DNA of 64,000 bases, taken from contig JBAQLV010000030.1 of the NCBI GenBank assembly GCA_049302185.1, positions 57,486 to 121,485 of the forward strand, in the 5' to 3' direction. This document shows positions 1-8,657 of the stretch, in pieces. The DNA comes from UBA1546 sp049302185 (GTDB taxonomy: Bacteria; Nitrospirota; Thermodesulfovibrionia; Thermodesulfovibrionales; UBA1546). Positions within the stretch are counted from its first letter, which is position 1, and each line of letters starts with the position of its first letter. The position numbers and the translations under genes were made by a program. Below the pieces are notes generated by a model. That model had not been told where the DNA came from, searched no databases, and saw only the letters and a program-made list of their open reading frames with translations.

Positions 1-185
1 TTCAATGCCTTCTCCCTGTCAGACTGAGAAAATGCCGGGTTTAACAGAAAACTCTTGAAATCTCTGCTCTTAAGCATAAGGTTTTCTATTGCAGCAAGCT
101 CAGCCAGCGCCTGAGGCACACCATCAATGCTTACAACATTTATAAGGGTCTTTGCGTATTTTTTAGCTTCTTTTACCTTTTTCAA
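1..185 (-). CDS. atpH: ATP synthase F1 subunit delta, partial (C-terminus outside window)
   Basis: The minus-strand frame after atpF reads KKVKEAKKYAKTLI and continues with an alternating hydrophobic/charged pattern (ALAELAAIENLML, FKSFLLNP) typical of the N-terminal helical bundle of the delta/OSCP subunit, which joins F1 to the peripheral stalk. About 61 residues are visible before the window edge. The start is a TTG at 185-183 whose last two bases overlap the atpF stop (TTGA), so translation is probably coupled. Order b', b, delta is standard for an atp operon. The call rests on context plus the N-terminal pattern. Confidence 0.85.
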   Translation of the reverse strand, partial: MKKVKEAKKYAKTLINVVSIDGVPQALAELAAIENLMLKSRDFKSFLLNPAFSQSDREKAL

Positions 186-784
186 TTCTTGCCTTCTATC
201 TTTGCTAAAGATTCTTCAAGCAGCCTAAGCTGCTCTTCTTGAGTAAGTTTTTCTTTAAGTTTTTTCTCTGCAAGTTCTATTGCAATAGCGGCTGCCTCTT
301 CCATTATTGTTTCCTTAGCCCTTTTAACCTCGTAAGCTATATTAGTCCTTGCCTGCTCAAGTATCTTTTCTTTCATCCTGTTGCCTTCTTCAATAAACCG
401 CGCCTTTTCTTTTTCGCCTGACTCTTTTGCTGATGAAACAATCTCCACTGTCTCTCTGTCCCTCGCCTTAAGCCTTTCTTCAACCGCTGCGAGGGCTTTC
501 TGAGCCAGTTCCTTTGCCTGTTGTGCCTCTTTGAGAGTTTTTTCTATAAGCTCTGTTCTCTGTTTCAGAAAAGACTGCAACGGCTTTTTACCAAACTTAT
601 ATAAAACAAAAAACAAAATCCCGAAATTTATAATCTTCCATAAATAGTCTTTAAATATTGCGGAAGCTCCTTCTTCACCGCCGCCGCTTGCGAAAGCAAC
701 GCTCACAGATGCAAGACACAGGATACAGGATGCAAAAATTACAATATTTTGAATTTTGAATTTTGAATTTTGAATTTTTTTCAT
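182..784 (-). CDS. atpF: ATP synthase F0 subunit b
   Basis: This 200-residue protein is the membrane-anchored peripheral stalk subunit of F1F0 ATP synthase. A hydrophobic N-terminal stretch resembling a signal peptide (VIFASCILCLASVSVAFAS) precedes a second membrane segment (IINFGILFFVLYKFG), then a long charged coiled coil to the C-terminus. It overlaps the upstream b' gene by 4 nt (ATGA) and the downstream atpH by 3 nt. The first 13 codons (MKKIQNSKFKIQN) are made from a tandem ATTCAAA-type repeat that recurs inside leuS and dapF, so the natural N-terminus may have been extended by repeat growth. A real start further in is possible but no better start codon is apparent. Confidence 0.93.
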   Translation of the reverse strand: MKKIQNSKFKIQNIVIFASCILCLASVSVAFASGGGEEGASAIFKDYLWKIINFGILFFVLYKFGKKPLQSFLKQRTELIEKTLKEAQQAKELAQKALAAVEERLKARDRETVEIVSSAKESGEKEKARFIEEGNRMKEKILEQARTNIAYEVKRAKETIMEEAAAIAIELAEKKLKEKLTQEEQLRLLEESLAKIEGKN

Positions 785-1200
785 GCCTTTAACAATTTCC
801 TTACAATCTCGTCAGAGAATTTATCCACATCAGCCCGTAAGGCCTGTCTTGCCTTTTCAGCCTCTGCCCTCAGTTCTGCTCTCGCTTTCTGAAGCATTCC
901 TGACGCCTCTGTTTCGGCGCCTGAAAAGAGTTCCCTTTGCTTATTTCCGCCTTCTGCCCTAAGGGATTCAAACGCCTCTTTTGCCTTATCCCTGGCATCC
1001 GCTAAGTCTTTATTCAGCCTCGCAATGGCCTCGTCTTTCCTTTGGGACATATCCTTTGCAGAACCGAGCGCGCCGTTTATGCTGTCCTGCCTTTCTTTAA
1101 AAAGTTTAAGGAGCGGCCTGAAAAGAATTTTATTCAGTATATAGAGTAAGCCAAGAAAATTTATAAGCATGACAAAAAACCATTTGTTCAGTTCTAACAT
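781..1200 (-). CDS. atpF': ATP synthase F0 subunit b' (second b-type subunit)
   Basis: This 139-residue protein has one N-terminal membrane helix (WFFVMLINFLGLLYIL) followed by the RPLLKLFKERQ hinge common in b-type subunits and a long coiled coil rich in Ala, Glu, Lys and Arg. It lacks an additional signal-like segment and is shorter than the b subunit encoded next to it. Tandem b' and b genes are seen in photosynthetic bacteria and in many Nitrospirota and deltaproteobacterial lineages. It is the first gene of the visible atp operon, with a good sigma70-like promoter 60 nt upstream. Confidence 0.88.
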   Translation of the reverse strand: MLELNKWFFVMLINFLGLLYILNKILFRPLLKLFKERQDSINGALGSAKDMSQRKDEAIARLNKDLADARDKAKEAFESLRAEGGNKQRELFSGAETEASGMLQKARAELRAEAEKARQALRADVDKFSDEIVRKLLKA

Positions 1201-1259
1201 TGCTCCACCCTGTTCTGATTGATAAGATTTTTTTGATAACCAAAAGTAAAAACGATGAA

Positions 1260-1288
1260 ATTTATCACATATTTTTTCCCTTTGTCAA
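1260..1288 (-). promoter_or_regulatory. sigma70-type promoter of the atp genes
   Basis: On the minus strand a perfect -35 box TTGACA (1288-1283) is followed after 17 nt by ATAAAT (1265-1260). It lies about 60 nt before the b' start. This is a sequence match only. Confidence 0.6.
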
Positions 1289-1353
1289 GGAAAAGGCTTA
1301 AAACTCACGAAGAATTTTTTAAATCGTTTTATAAGTTTTCCTAATTTGTGAGG

Positions 1354-1359
1354 TATAAT
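1354..1359 (+). promoter_or_regulatory. -10 box of bioF (candidate leaderless promoter)
   Basis: A perfect TATAAT ends 7 nt before the bioF ATG, placing the expected transcription start at or next to the start codon. No good -35 box is seen at 17 nt. A GAGG 15 nt upstream of the ATG would not be in such a transcript. Confidence 0.5.
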
Positions 1360-1366
1360 AGCAGAA

Positions 1367-2518
1367 ATGTTCTCTGAATCACTCATCCGCCTTAAAGAAA
1401 AAAACCTCCTGCGTGAGATTAAAAACCGCAATTCTCCGCAAGGCACAAGGATAGTGATAGACGGAAAGGAGTACATAAATTTTTCGTCAAACAACTATCT
1501 CGGACTCGCAAACCATCCTCATGTGATTGAATCAGCGCAGAAAGCTATTGCGATGTTCGGTTTCGGCTCAGGCGCATCAAGGCTTCTCTGCGGCGGAAGT
1601 ATTCTTCATAGTGAACTTGAAAAAAGGACAGCAAAATTCAAGGGAACAGAATCAGCCCTTATCTTTAATTCAGGCTATTCTGCAAACACAGGGATAATCC
1701 CTGCAATTGCTGATGAAGGAGACGTGATATTCAGCGATGAACTCAACCATGCAAGCATAGTTGACGGATGCAGGCTGAGCAAGGCAAAGAAAATAATTTA
1801 CAGGCACAAAGATATAGGGCACCTTTCAGAATTAATAGAGAAAGAAACGGCAAAGAGGAAAATAATCATCACCGATTCTGTATTCAGCATGGACGGCGAC
1901 ATCGCTCCGTTAAAAGATATTTATGGGCTTTGTAGTTCTTTTTACTCCAGACTCCTAACTCCTAACTCTATACTCTTATACATAGACGATGCTCACGGCA
2001 CGGGCGTTCTTGGAAACGGAAAAGGCGCACTTGCGCATTTTGGCATAAAGCCGGAGCCGTGGATTATACAGATGGGAACCTTCTCAAAGGCGCTGGGTTC
2101 ATTCGGAGCATTCGCTGCCGGAAGCAAAGACGCTATAGAGTGGATACTGAACACTGCAAGAAGTTTTATATTTTCCACAGCCCTGCCTTCATGCGCTGCC
2201 GCTGCCTCACTTACCGCATTAGAGGTTATAGAAAAAGAACCAAAACTCCTTGACAGATTATGGTCAAACAGAGAACAGGCTGTTCACGAAATTATAAAAC
2301 TTGGTTACGATATTATGGGCAGCGAAACTCCGATTATCCCTGTCAGGACAGGAACAGTTGAAGAGGCGCTGCATATATCACGGCATCTCTGGGAAAACGG
2401 CATCTTTGCCCCTGCAATAAGACCGCCGTCTGTAAAAGAACCGCGAATAAGAATAACAGTGACATCTGCTCATACAACTGAAGATATTGAAAGGCTGATA
2501 AAAGCATTATCGTTGTGA
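1367..2518 (+). CDS. bioF: 8-amino-7-oxononanoate synthase (biotin synthesis)
   Basis: This PLP enzyme condenses pimeloyl-ACP or pimeloyl-CoA with alanine in biotin synthesis. The 383-residue protein shows the alpha-oxoamine synthase landmarks: NNYLGLA, GSGASRLLCG, the DDAHGTGVLG cofactor-site motif and GTFSKALGSFGAF with the Schiff-base lysine. KBL, the threonine-pathway relative, is an alternative, but biotin synthase fits better. Around residues 188-203 (nt 1930-1978) there is an extra stretch, SFYSRLLTPNSI, just before the conserved YIDDAHG; its DNA is the AACTCCTAACTCC-type tandem repeat also found in dapF. galT follows after 12 nt. Confidence 0.88.
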   Translation: MFSESLIRLKEKNLLREIKNRNSPQGTRIVIDGKEYINFSSNNYLGLANHPHVIESAQKAIAMFGFGSGASRLLCGGSILHSELEKRTAKFKGTESALIFNSGYSANTGIIPAIADEGDVIFSDELNHASIVDGCRLSKAKKIIYRHKDIGHLSELIEKETAKRKIIITDSVFSMDGDIAPLKDIYGLCSSFYSRLLTPNSILLYIDDAHGTGVLGNGKGALAHFGIKPEPWIIQMGTFSKALGSFGAFAAGSKDAIEWILNTARSFIFSTALPSCAAAASLTALEVIEKEPKLLDRLWSNREQAVHEIIKLGYDIMGSETPIIPVRTGTVEEALHISRHLWENGIFAPAIRPPSVKEPRIRITVTSAHTTEDIERLIKALSL

Positions 2519-2530
2519 TATGCTTATAAT

Positions 2531-3526
2531 ATGCCTGAACTCAGATTAAACCTTATAACAAGAGAGTGGGTAATAATCGCAACCGAGCGGGCAAAACGGC
2601 CTGATGAATTCCGCCAGAAAAGAGACAAAAAATATCTGCCCGAACATGACAAAAACTGCCCTTTCTGCCCCGGGAATGAAGACAAAACCCCCGGAGAAAT
2701 AATGAAGGTGTCCTCTGACGGAAGCTGGAAGATAAGGGTAACGCCTAATAAATTTTCAGCGCTGAGCTTTGAAGGAGAACGAAAGCGGATAAATGAAGGA
2801 TTGAAACATCTTGTCACCGGTGTCGGAAAGCACGAAGTAATAATAGAGTCAGCCCTCCACAACACGCCAACAGCTCTTATGCCTGCAGAGGATATAGCTG
2901 ACATTCTAAAGATATACAAAAACCGTTTTCTTGACATCTATAACGATCCCAGAATAGAGCATGTAATAATCTTCAAAAACAACGGAGAGAAGGCAGGCAC
3001 ATCCATTGAGCATCCTCACTCACAGATTGTAGGCACACCTGTAACGCCGATGCAGGTAAGGGACAGAATAGATGAGACAACAAGATATTTTGACAATATA
3101 GGAGAGTGCCTGATGTGCGCAACTGTGAAGTCAGAGCTTGCAGAAGGCAGGCGGATAATATTGGATACAAACCATTTTGTGACATTCATTCCATATGCAG
3201 CGCTGTCTCCGTTTCACACATGGATATTCCCCAAAAAGCATAATGCATCTTTCGGAGACATAAGCGATGAGGAAATAGCTGACCTCGCATACAATCTAAA
3301 AACAGCGCTCTCTAAGATTTATCACGGATTGGATAACCCGGACTACAACTATGTCATACGCTCTGAAAGTCCGAAGGAAAGCGGCTCTGAATACTTCCAC
3401 TGGTATCTGAGCATTGTGCCGAGAGTGATTCAGGCAGCAGGGTTTGAACTCGGCTCAGGCATGTATATCAATACAGCCATGCCTGAAGAGAGTGCGGAGT
3501 TCCTGAGAAAAGTTAAAACTGATTAG
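2531..3526 (+). CDS. galT: galactose-1-phosphate uridylyltransferase
   Basis: The 331-residue protein transfers UMP between UDP-glucose and galactose-1-phosphate in the Leloir pathway. It begins with the typical PELR...ITREWVIIATERAKRP, has the zinc-ligand pair in CPFCPGNE, the catalytic EHPHSQI (HPH nucleophile region) and the second-domain FHWYLSIVPR. Length is normal. A TATAAT directly abuts the ATG and is too close to serve this start, so co-transcription with bioF is likelier. Confidence 0.93.
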   Translation: MPELRLNLITREWVIIATERAKRPDEFRQKRDKKYLPEHDKNCPFCPGNEDKTPGEIMKVSSDGSWKIRVTPNKFSALSFEGERKRINEGLKHLVTGVGKHEVIIESALHNTPTALMPAEDIADILKIYKNRFLDIYNDPRIEHVIIFKNNGEKAGTSIEHPHSQIVGTPVTPMQVRDRIDETTRYFDNIGECLMCATVKSELAEGRRIILDTNHFVTFIPYAALSPFHTWIFPKKHNASFGDISDEEIADLAYNLKTALSKIYHGLDNPDYNYVIRSESPKESGSEYFHWYLSIVPRVIQAAGFELGSGMYINTAMPEESAEFLRKVKTD

Positions 3527-3539
3527 TAATTTAAAGACA

Positions 3540-3630
3540 AGATTGCTTCGCTTTGCTCGCAATGACAATTAAGGTTGGGAATTCTGTCATTGCGAGGAGT
3601 CCCGAAAATCTTCGGGACGACGTGGCAATC
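3540..3630. repeat. intergenic palindromic repeat, TCATTGCGAGGAG type
   Basis: Two half-units in inverted orientation (GATTGC...GCAATGACA and TGTCATTGCGAGGAG...GGCAATCT) enclose a short spacer; inside the second lies a small hairpin TCCCGAAAATCTTCGGGA. This REP/BIME-like pattern is widespread in environmental bacterial genomes. It lies between convergent galT and cooC and may work as a bidirectional terminator or mRNA end. Confidence 0.65.
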
Positions 3631-3641
3631 TTTAATAAGCA

Positions 3642-4409
3642 CTATTTAATCTCAAACCTGTCAAGAATACTGTAAACAGTTTTTATGGCAGGTGAATCCT
3701 CCGGCAGTTCCACGATTGCTTTACCCTGAAGGTCGTATTGAAAAACATTCTTATCCTGAGGAACAACACCTGCAACTTCAAGCCCGAGAGACTCGGCAAG
3801 TTTTTTGAGATCATCGCCCTCATCGCCTGTTACCCGGTTGATTATCAGCATATGCTTATCAACATCAAGGTCAAGCTCTTTTACAAGGTCTGCAATTCTC
3901 TTTGCTGTTTTGATGCCCCTTACAGTAGGGTCGCTGATTATCAGCAGGAGATCAACCTTATGGGTCGTCCTCCTGCTAAGATGCTCCATCCCTGCCTCGT
4001 TGTCTATCACAACATAAGTGTATGTCTCTGAGAGCTTGTCAGTGTATTTTCTGATTATGTTATTCGCAGCGCAGTAACAGCCGGGACCCTCAGGCCTTCC
4101 CATTACCATCAAATCAAAACCCTTTGCCTCTATGACTGACTGCTGAACCTGATAGTCAAAGAGCTGTTCCATTGACATGCCGCCGGGCCTTTCTGTTCCG
4201 CCTCTTATTGTCTGGAGCGATTCCTCTCTCAGATGCCCGATAGTTGCATGGACATCAACACCCAATGCCTCATTCAGGCAGGAATTGCTGTCAGCATCAA
4301 CTGCAAGCACAGCCTTTTTCTTTTTTTCAACGAGATATTTGACAGTCAGGGCAGATATGCTCGTCTTCCCTGTCCCGCCTTTTCCTGCAAGCGCAATCAC
4401 AAACGCCAT
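3642..4409 (-). CDS. cooC: CooC-type nickel-insertion ATPase (CODH accessory)
   Basis: This 255-residue SIMIBI/ParA-class ATPase has a deviant Walker A (GKGGTGKTS, residues 9-17) and a GPGCYCAANN segment near residue 110 whose CxC pair is the dimer-interface metal site of CooC/AcsF. DADSN and VIDNEAGMEHLSRR are also typical of CooC. Such proteins load nickel into carbon monoxide dehydrogenase or acetyl-CoA synthase. No CODH gene is in the window, so the client is inferred from family. A MinD-like role is less likely because of the CxC motif. Confidence 0.85.
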   Translation of the reverse strand: MAFVIALAGKGGTGKTSISALTVKYLVEKKKKAVLAVDADSNSCLNEALGVDVHATIGHLREESLQTIRGGTERPGGMSMEQLFDYQVQQSVIEAKGFDLMVMGRPEGPGCYCAANNIIRKYTDKLSETYTYVVIDNEAGMEHLSRRTTHKVDLLLIISDPTVRGIKTAKRIADLVKELDLDVDKHMLIINRVTGDEGDDLKKLAESLGLEVAGVVPQDKNVFQYDLQGKAIVELPEDSPAIKTVYSILDRFEIK

Positions 4410-4482
4410 TCAAAAACCTCCGTAACGCCCTTTAATACATACTGTAACACATCTGACACTCTCACAAAAACTGACGATACGC

Positions 4483-4512
4483 TTGACCTCATGCATTGCA
4501 TTGCATTACAAT
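4483..4512 (+). promoter_or_regulatory. promoter of the RHH/PIN toxin-antitoxin pair
   Basis: TTGACC (4483-4488), 18 nt, TACAAT (4507-4512), then 30 nt of leader containing AGAGGAGG before the antitoxin ATG. A TGCATTGCATTGCATT triplet repeat lies between the boxes and could serve as an operator for the RHH protein. Confidence 0.5.
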
Positions 4513-4542
4513 ATATTACATTTTCTAAATAGAGGAGGATAT

Positions 4543-4800
4543 ATGCAATCTCAATTAACAGTCAGGCTCCCGGACAATCTTGAGCGCGAAATATCCAACT
4601 ATGCAAAGAGGCTTCATCTGAAACGCTCGGATATTGTCAGAATAGCGCTGGAGAGATTTCTCAAAGAAACACAGATAAGAGAAGAGCAAAGCCCGTATGA
4701 GCGCGTCAGCAATCTTATAGGAGCTGTTGAAAGCGGCGTCTCAGACCTCGGGCAAGCCCACAGGAAACATCTCCTAAAAAAGCTGAAAAAACATGCATAA
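4543..4800 (+). CDS. ribbon-helix-helix antitoxin
   Basis: The 85-residue protein begins MQSQLTVRLPDNLEREISNYAKR, a classic ribbon-helix-helix (CopG/Arc-type) DNA-binding fold, with a basic, helical C-terminus (HRKHLLKKLKKHA) likely to bind the toxin. The ATG at 4543 is chosen because AGAGGAGG precedes it by 6 nt. The next gene is a PIN-domain toxin overlapping by 8 nt, the usual order of a VapBC-like operon. Expected role: neutralise the PIN ribonuclease and repress the operon. Confidence 0.85.
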   Translation: MQSQLTVRLPDNLEREISNYAKRLHLKRSDIVRIALERFLKETQIREEQSPYERVSNLIGAVESGVSDLGQAHRKHLLKKLKKHA

Positions 4801-5206
4801 GATCCTTCTGGACACTGGCGCCTTTGTCGCACTGCTTGATAAAAGTGAAGGAAAGCATTTGCAGTGTGCCGAATTTCTTAAGACCTTCAGCGGAGAAATA
4901 TATGCCACAGAGCCTGTTCTAACCGAAACCCTTTATCTGCTCGGACCGTCAATAAGGGCTGAAAAGGCATGTGTTGATTTTATCCTTCAAGGCGGAGTTA
5001 CGTTAGTGCCGCAATCGCACGAAAGCCTCTCAAGGGCAATTGTATTAATGGAAAAATATAAAGACATTCCCATGGATTTTGCCGATGCTACGCTTGTGGT
5101 TCTGGCTGAAGAGGCTGATATTGATGAAGTTTTCACGCTTGATATGAGGGGCTTTCAGACATATAAGATTCATGGAAGAAAATCATTTAAGATTTGGCCA
5201 AGATAG
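4793..5206 (+). CDS. PIN-domain toxin (VapC-like ribonuclease)
   Basis: This 137-residue protein has the PIN acidic residues in order: LLDTGAF (Asp7), PVLTETLYLL (Glu), MDFADATLV (Asp) and TLDMRGF (Asp). These coordinate Mg or Mn in VapC-type RNases that cleave tRNA or rRNA. It overlaps the RHH antitoxin by 8 nt. The RNA target is not predictable from sequence. Confidence 0.88.
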   Translation: MHKILLDTGAFVALLDKSEGKHLQCAEFLKTFSGEIYATEPVLTETLYLLGPSIRAEKACVDFILQGGVTLVPQSHESLSRAIVLMEKYKDIPMDFADATLVVLAEEADIDEVFTLDMRGFQTYKIHGRKSFKIWPR

Positions 5207-5304
5207 TTATTTATCCATGAGTTTTTTAGTTTTTACGTTCACTTGACTATCTCCCTCTCCCTCACTATAATTCATCATATTGTTGAATCAATATAAAATA
5301 TAAT

Positions 5305-5311
5305 GTTAGAT
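5305..5311 (+). other. integron-type cassette boundary GTTAGAT (upstream)
   Basis: GTTAGAT fits the GTTRRRY core of integron recombination sites and is followed by GAACATTGACC-ATG, a short leader typical of gene cassettes. The identical heptamer closes the attC-like site at 6217-6223, giving a 912-bp cassette-sized unit. No matching attC stem lies upstream, so insertion at a secondary site is inferred. Confidence 0.45.
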
Positions 5312-5322
5312 GAACATTGACC

Positions 5323-6225
5323 ATGAGCAGCTATTTCAAATTTACTGCTGTATTTCAAACGGCCCTGATCAAAACAGCCCCTGCTAAGGTTGTTTACGAT
5401 CCCGTCAAAATCGAATTCTTTAATGGGCCACGTCTCCTTGATGTCCCCGTGCAGATGAACAGGGTAATAGTCCAAGGGCAAGGTGCACCTATTGCACAAG
5501 GCGCAAAGCTCTCGCTAACCAACGGGCCATTTATCTCAATTACCGTTCGCACAGGTGAAAGTTATCCATCCAAGGCAAAACAGTTTTGCGAAGATCATAT
5601 AGACTCAACAATCGCGAATTTATCTGTCCTCTACGACCCTGGCCTATTCGAACATCAAGTCTATCGTGGTTGGCTGCTTGAGGAGAAGAAAGCAATAATG
5701 GAAGCGTGGATTCAAGTCAAGAACCCCGTTTCGATAAATATTGATTTAGGGGAAGCTTTGTCGGGGATGTCGGCCACACTCGTGAAAGACCCAGATTTGC
5801 ATGGGCGCTATCTGCTTATGGCGCGCTTTCTCTCAAAGTCACTACTTGTTCCACCGAGCGAGGAGAAGTTTCTTTATCTATGGACGATGCTTGAGATCTT
5901 CCCGATGAGGGACACCACCAATATTAAACCGATTAGCACTTATTTAGGCGATATTACTGGAAAAAACCCTGAGATGATCAAGGAACGATTAGGTATTGGG
6001 AAGCTATTTGGGGCTAGATCTAATCTAGTACACAACGGGCGGTTAGACATCCCAATAAAGGATTTCGGCGAGACTCTATCCCGCTTGGAAAAAATATGCC
6101 TTGAGGTTCTCAGATCAATGTGTGGACTCCCATATTCCGGCACTCTGGACAAATTCTTGGCGCCCCAAACATCTAACCTTGCGTTCAACCCCGACGTGCC
6201 GGAAAGCGGCATGCCGGTTAGATAG
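5323..6225 (+). CDS. Apea-like HEPN domain protein, probable integron cassette gene
   Basis: About 300 residues. The C-terminal third has EEKFLYLWTMLEIF followed by LFGARSNLVHNGRL, matching the RxxxxH motif (RSNLVH) of Apea-type HEPN domains, which occur in RNA-targeting defence and toxin proteins. The N-terminal 200 residues are unfamiliar. ATG 5323 is preferred to the in-frame TTG at 5317. Codon choice (less purine-rich, more CG-containing codons) looks unlike the neighbours. It is bracketed by GTTAGAT sites and lies next to a toxin-antitoxin pair. Whether it is an active RNase is unknown. Confidence 0.6.
   Translation: MSSYFKFTAVFQTALIKTAPAKVVYDPVKIEFFNGPRLLDVPVQMNRVIVQGQGAPIAQGAKLSLTNGPFISITVRTGESYPSKAKQFCEDHIDSTIANLSVLYDPGLFEHQVYRGWLLEEKKAIMEAWIQVKNPVSINIDLGEALSGMSATLVKDPDLHGRYLLMARFLSKSLLVPPSEEKFLYLWTMLEIFPMRDTTNIKPISTYLGDITGKNPEMIKERLGIGKLFGARSNLVHNGRLDIPIKDFGETLSRLEKICLEVLRSMCGLPYSGTLDKFLAPQTSNLAFNPDVPESGMPVR
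6171..6223 (+). repeat. attC-like integron recombination site overlapping the end of the HEPN gene
   Basis: ATCTAAC (6171-6177) and its exact complement GTTAGAT (6217-6223) enclose an imperfect stem with CGTGCCG-gaaag-CGGCATG near the tip. Length (53 nt) and R''/R' core sequences fit short attC sites. The site includes the last codons of the HEPN gene. A further GTTAGGC at 6229-6235 has no partner. Confidence 0.5.
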
Positions 6226-6262
6226 CATGTTAGGCAAGCGTGAACAATAAACACAGCTCTCA

Positions 6263-8641
6263 TCACCACACCCTGAAAAGCCTTTGTATGTTTTTTATCT
6301 CTCCAGTAAAGGTTTTTGTCTTTGAAAATCTATAGCCCCTGTATGTCTTAACCTCAAGCCTGCCGTCCTTTTCTGTTATTTTTACAGCGCCGTTCATGTC
6401 AGTGCGGTATATCTTTGCAGCACCAAGCATACCAAGCGTCTCCTGATGCGGATGCCCGAAGGCGTTATCCCTTCCTGCGCTTATCACTGCAATCTCAGGA
6501 GATGCAACATCATAGAAGGGTTTATATGCTGATGTCCTTCCGCCGTGATGCGGGACTTTAACCACATCACTCTTAAGCCATTTGCCAAGATGGATTATAT
6601 CATCTTGTGCCTCCTCTGCAATATCGCCTGTAAATAAGAATGACTTCTTACTGCCTTCTATCTTTAATACCAATGAACTGTTATTCCCTCCGTTATCGCT
6701 GTCTCCGTTCATGGTATAAAATTCTTTGTATGGGTGAAGCACATAAATCTTATATCCATTACCTTCAACAATATCGCCCCTCTCAATAATTCTGTGAAAC
6801 ATTCCCGTGCTGTTTCCTTCCGGATAAATAATGCGTCCGCTGTCCCACATCTCTTTAACTTTAAACCGCGCCTTGAGATAATCTGCTCCTCCCGCGTGGT
6901 CAGAATCTGCATGTGAAAGAACAAGGGCGTCTATCTTTTCCCTGCCGAGATATTTCAAGAATGCAGAAACTTCACGGCCGCTTTTTCCTGTATCCATCAC
7001 AACAACCTTTTTATCAGGAAGTTCAACGACTGCTCCGTCTCCCTGCCCGATATCAAGATAAGTGATTCCCATTTCGCCGCCTCTTAAAAAGATATGCGCT
7101 GACAAATAGACTATCATCAGGAGAGAAGTGATTACAGGAACCGGTTTTTTCTTGCTTACGAAAAAATAAAAAACAAATCCCGCATAAAAGATTATAACTG
7201 CAAACAGGGGGAATGCAGGAATCTTTATATCTGAAAACGGGAATTCCGCTGTGAATCTCACGAGATAAACAGTAATATCAGCAACTACTTCTACCAGAGA
7301 GCCGAATATATAATGCCCTGTAAAAAGAAATACAAAAGACGATAACAGCGACAGCGGCAAGAGCACAAAACCTATGAGCGGCGTGATTAAGAGATTGGAC
7401 AGCGGAGATATAACCGAAAAATAATGAAAGTGATATGCAACCAGAGGCGCTGTTCCCAGAGAGGCTGCAAGCGTAAGCAAGACAGAAGCCCGCAATATCC
7501 TGAGTGAAGAAGCGAAAAAACGTGACAGGATTTTTTGTTCGTCTGCGCCTTTGTTCTCCTGCGCTTCAGGATTCTCCTTGTCCTTTTCATAATCTATTGA
7601 AAACCCGATAAACAGCACTGCAAGGAATGAGAGCTGAAAAGAAAGGCTGAAGAGCGCCTCTGGATTCCACAAGACAATCACAAATGCAGCAAACAAGAGT
7701 GAGCTAAGCCAGAATCTTTTTCTGCCTATCAAAAGCCCGATGAGAAACAGGCTTATCATTATAAAAGACCTCACTGCAGGAATGCTCCACCCTGAGAGAG
7801 CAAGATATGCAAGCATGAACGGAAGGCTCAGAGCCCCTGCCCCCTGAGACGGCGTGACGTAGAGTGTAATCCTCTGGAGCAAACTGTACGGCAGAAATTT
7901 TATTACAAGCCTGAATAAACCGAACAGGAGAACAGAGAAGATTCCGAAATGTGTGCCTGAAATGCTCAAGATATGCGCAAGCCCTGTTGAGTTAAAGGCA
8001 TCTTTCAGGCCATCGCTCATATTGCCTCTCTGCCCTGTGGTTATGGCAGAAACAAGTGCGCCTGAATCAGCGCTGAAGTTCTCTGTAACATATCTGTTAA
8101 GTCTTGCCCTTGCATCTTCAAACACTGCCCATACACTTTTTTTGCCGCCCCTTAAGTCTTTGACTTCAATTAGGTTTGCATAGAGATTGTTGTTTTCGGT
8201 CATTCCGGGATTGAACTTTCTATTGTCTCTGCCTATCTTAACCGCTATCTCATATAGGCGTCCTGCTTCGAACTCAGTATCAGAGAAAATAAATATATCT
8301 TTCTCCTCAATCTCTTTTAATGCCTTCCCTGTTTCCTCGTCTGCTGCCGAGTTTACATGAAACTCCTGAATAAATTTTCCTGTTGATGCCGCAACTGCAT
8401 CTGAACTGAACTCCCCTGATACGATTATTTCTTTTCCCCTGATATTAGAAAAATCAGTCTCAGGCGCATATCTGAAAAAGGCATATAATACTCCGAAAAC
8501 AAGAACAGGAATTAACAGGTATCTTTTCTTAAAAATCAGGCTGGCAAGAAACAGAAAAAATATGATACTGCTTGTGAAAGGAAAATAATGAAATGAATAA
8601 AACAGAATGACGCCGGCAAGAAATGAGATGAAAAATGCCAT
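6263..8641 (-). CDS. comEC: ComEC/Rec2 family DNA-uptake channel
   Basis: The 792-residue polytopic protein forms the inner-membrane channel that carries single-stranded DNA in natural transformation. The N-terminal half has several membrane helices around a soluble DUF4131/OB-like region. The central competence domain contains STGLAHILSISGTHFGIFS. The C-terminal metallo-beta-lactamase-like domain has DIGQGDGAVVE and LSHADSDHAGGADYL (HxDxDH ligands), then PHHGG. Length is normal, and the gene follows glmM after a 16-nt gap. ComEA or pilus genes are not in view. Confidence 0.92.
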   Translation of the reverse strand: MAFFISFLAGVILFYSFHYFPFTSSIIFFLFLASLIFKKRYLLIPVLVFGVLYAFFRYAPETDFSNIRGKEIIVSGEFSSDAVAASTGKFIQEFHVNSAADEETGKALKEIEEKDIFIFSDTEFEAGRLYEIAVKIGRDNRKFNPGMTENNNLYANLIEVKDLRGGKKSVWAVFEDARARLNRYVTENFSADSGALVSAITTGQRGNMSDGLKDAFNSTGLAHILSISGTHFGIFSVLLFGLFRLVIKFLPYSLLQRITLYVTPSQGAGALSLPFMLAYLALSGWSIPAVRSFIMISLFLIGLLIGRKRFWLSSLLFAAFVIVLWNPEALFSLSFQLSFLAVLFIGFSIDYEKDKENPEAQENKGADEQKILSRFFASSLRILRASVLLTLAASLGTAPLVAYHFHYFSVISPLSNLLITPLIGFVLLPLSLLSSFVFLFTGHYIFGSLVEVVADITVYLVRFTAEFPFSDIKIPAFPLFAVIIFYAGFVFYFFVSKKKPVPVITSLLMIVYLSAHIFLRGGEMGITYLDIGQGDGAVVELPDKKVVVMDTGKSGREVSAFLKYLGREKIDALVLSHADSDHAGGADYLKARFKVKEMWDSGRIIYPEGNSTGMFHRIIERGDIVEGNGYKIYVLHPYKEFYTMNGDSDNGGNNSSLVLKIEGSKKSFLFTGDIAEEAQDDIIHLGKWLKSDVVKVPHHGGRTSAYKPFYDVASPEIAVISAGRDNAFGHPHQETLGMLGAAKIYRTDMNGAVKITEKDGRLEVKTYRGYRFSKTKTFTGEIKNIQRLFRVW

Positions 8642-8657
8642 TCTTAACCCGTATTAC

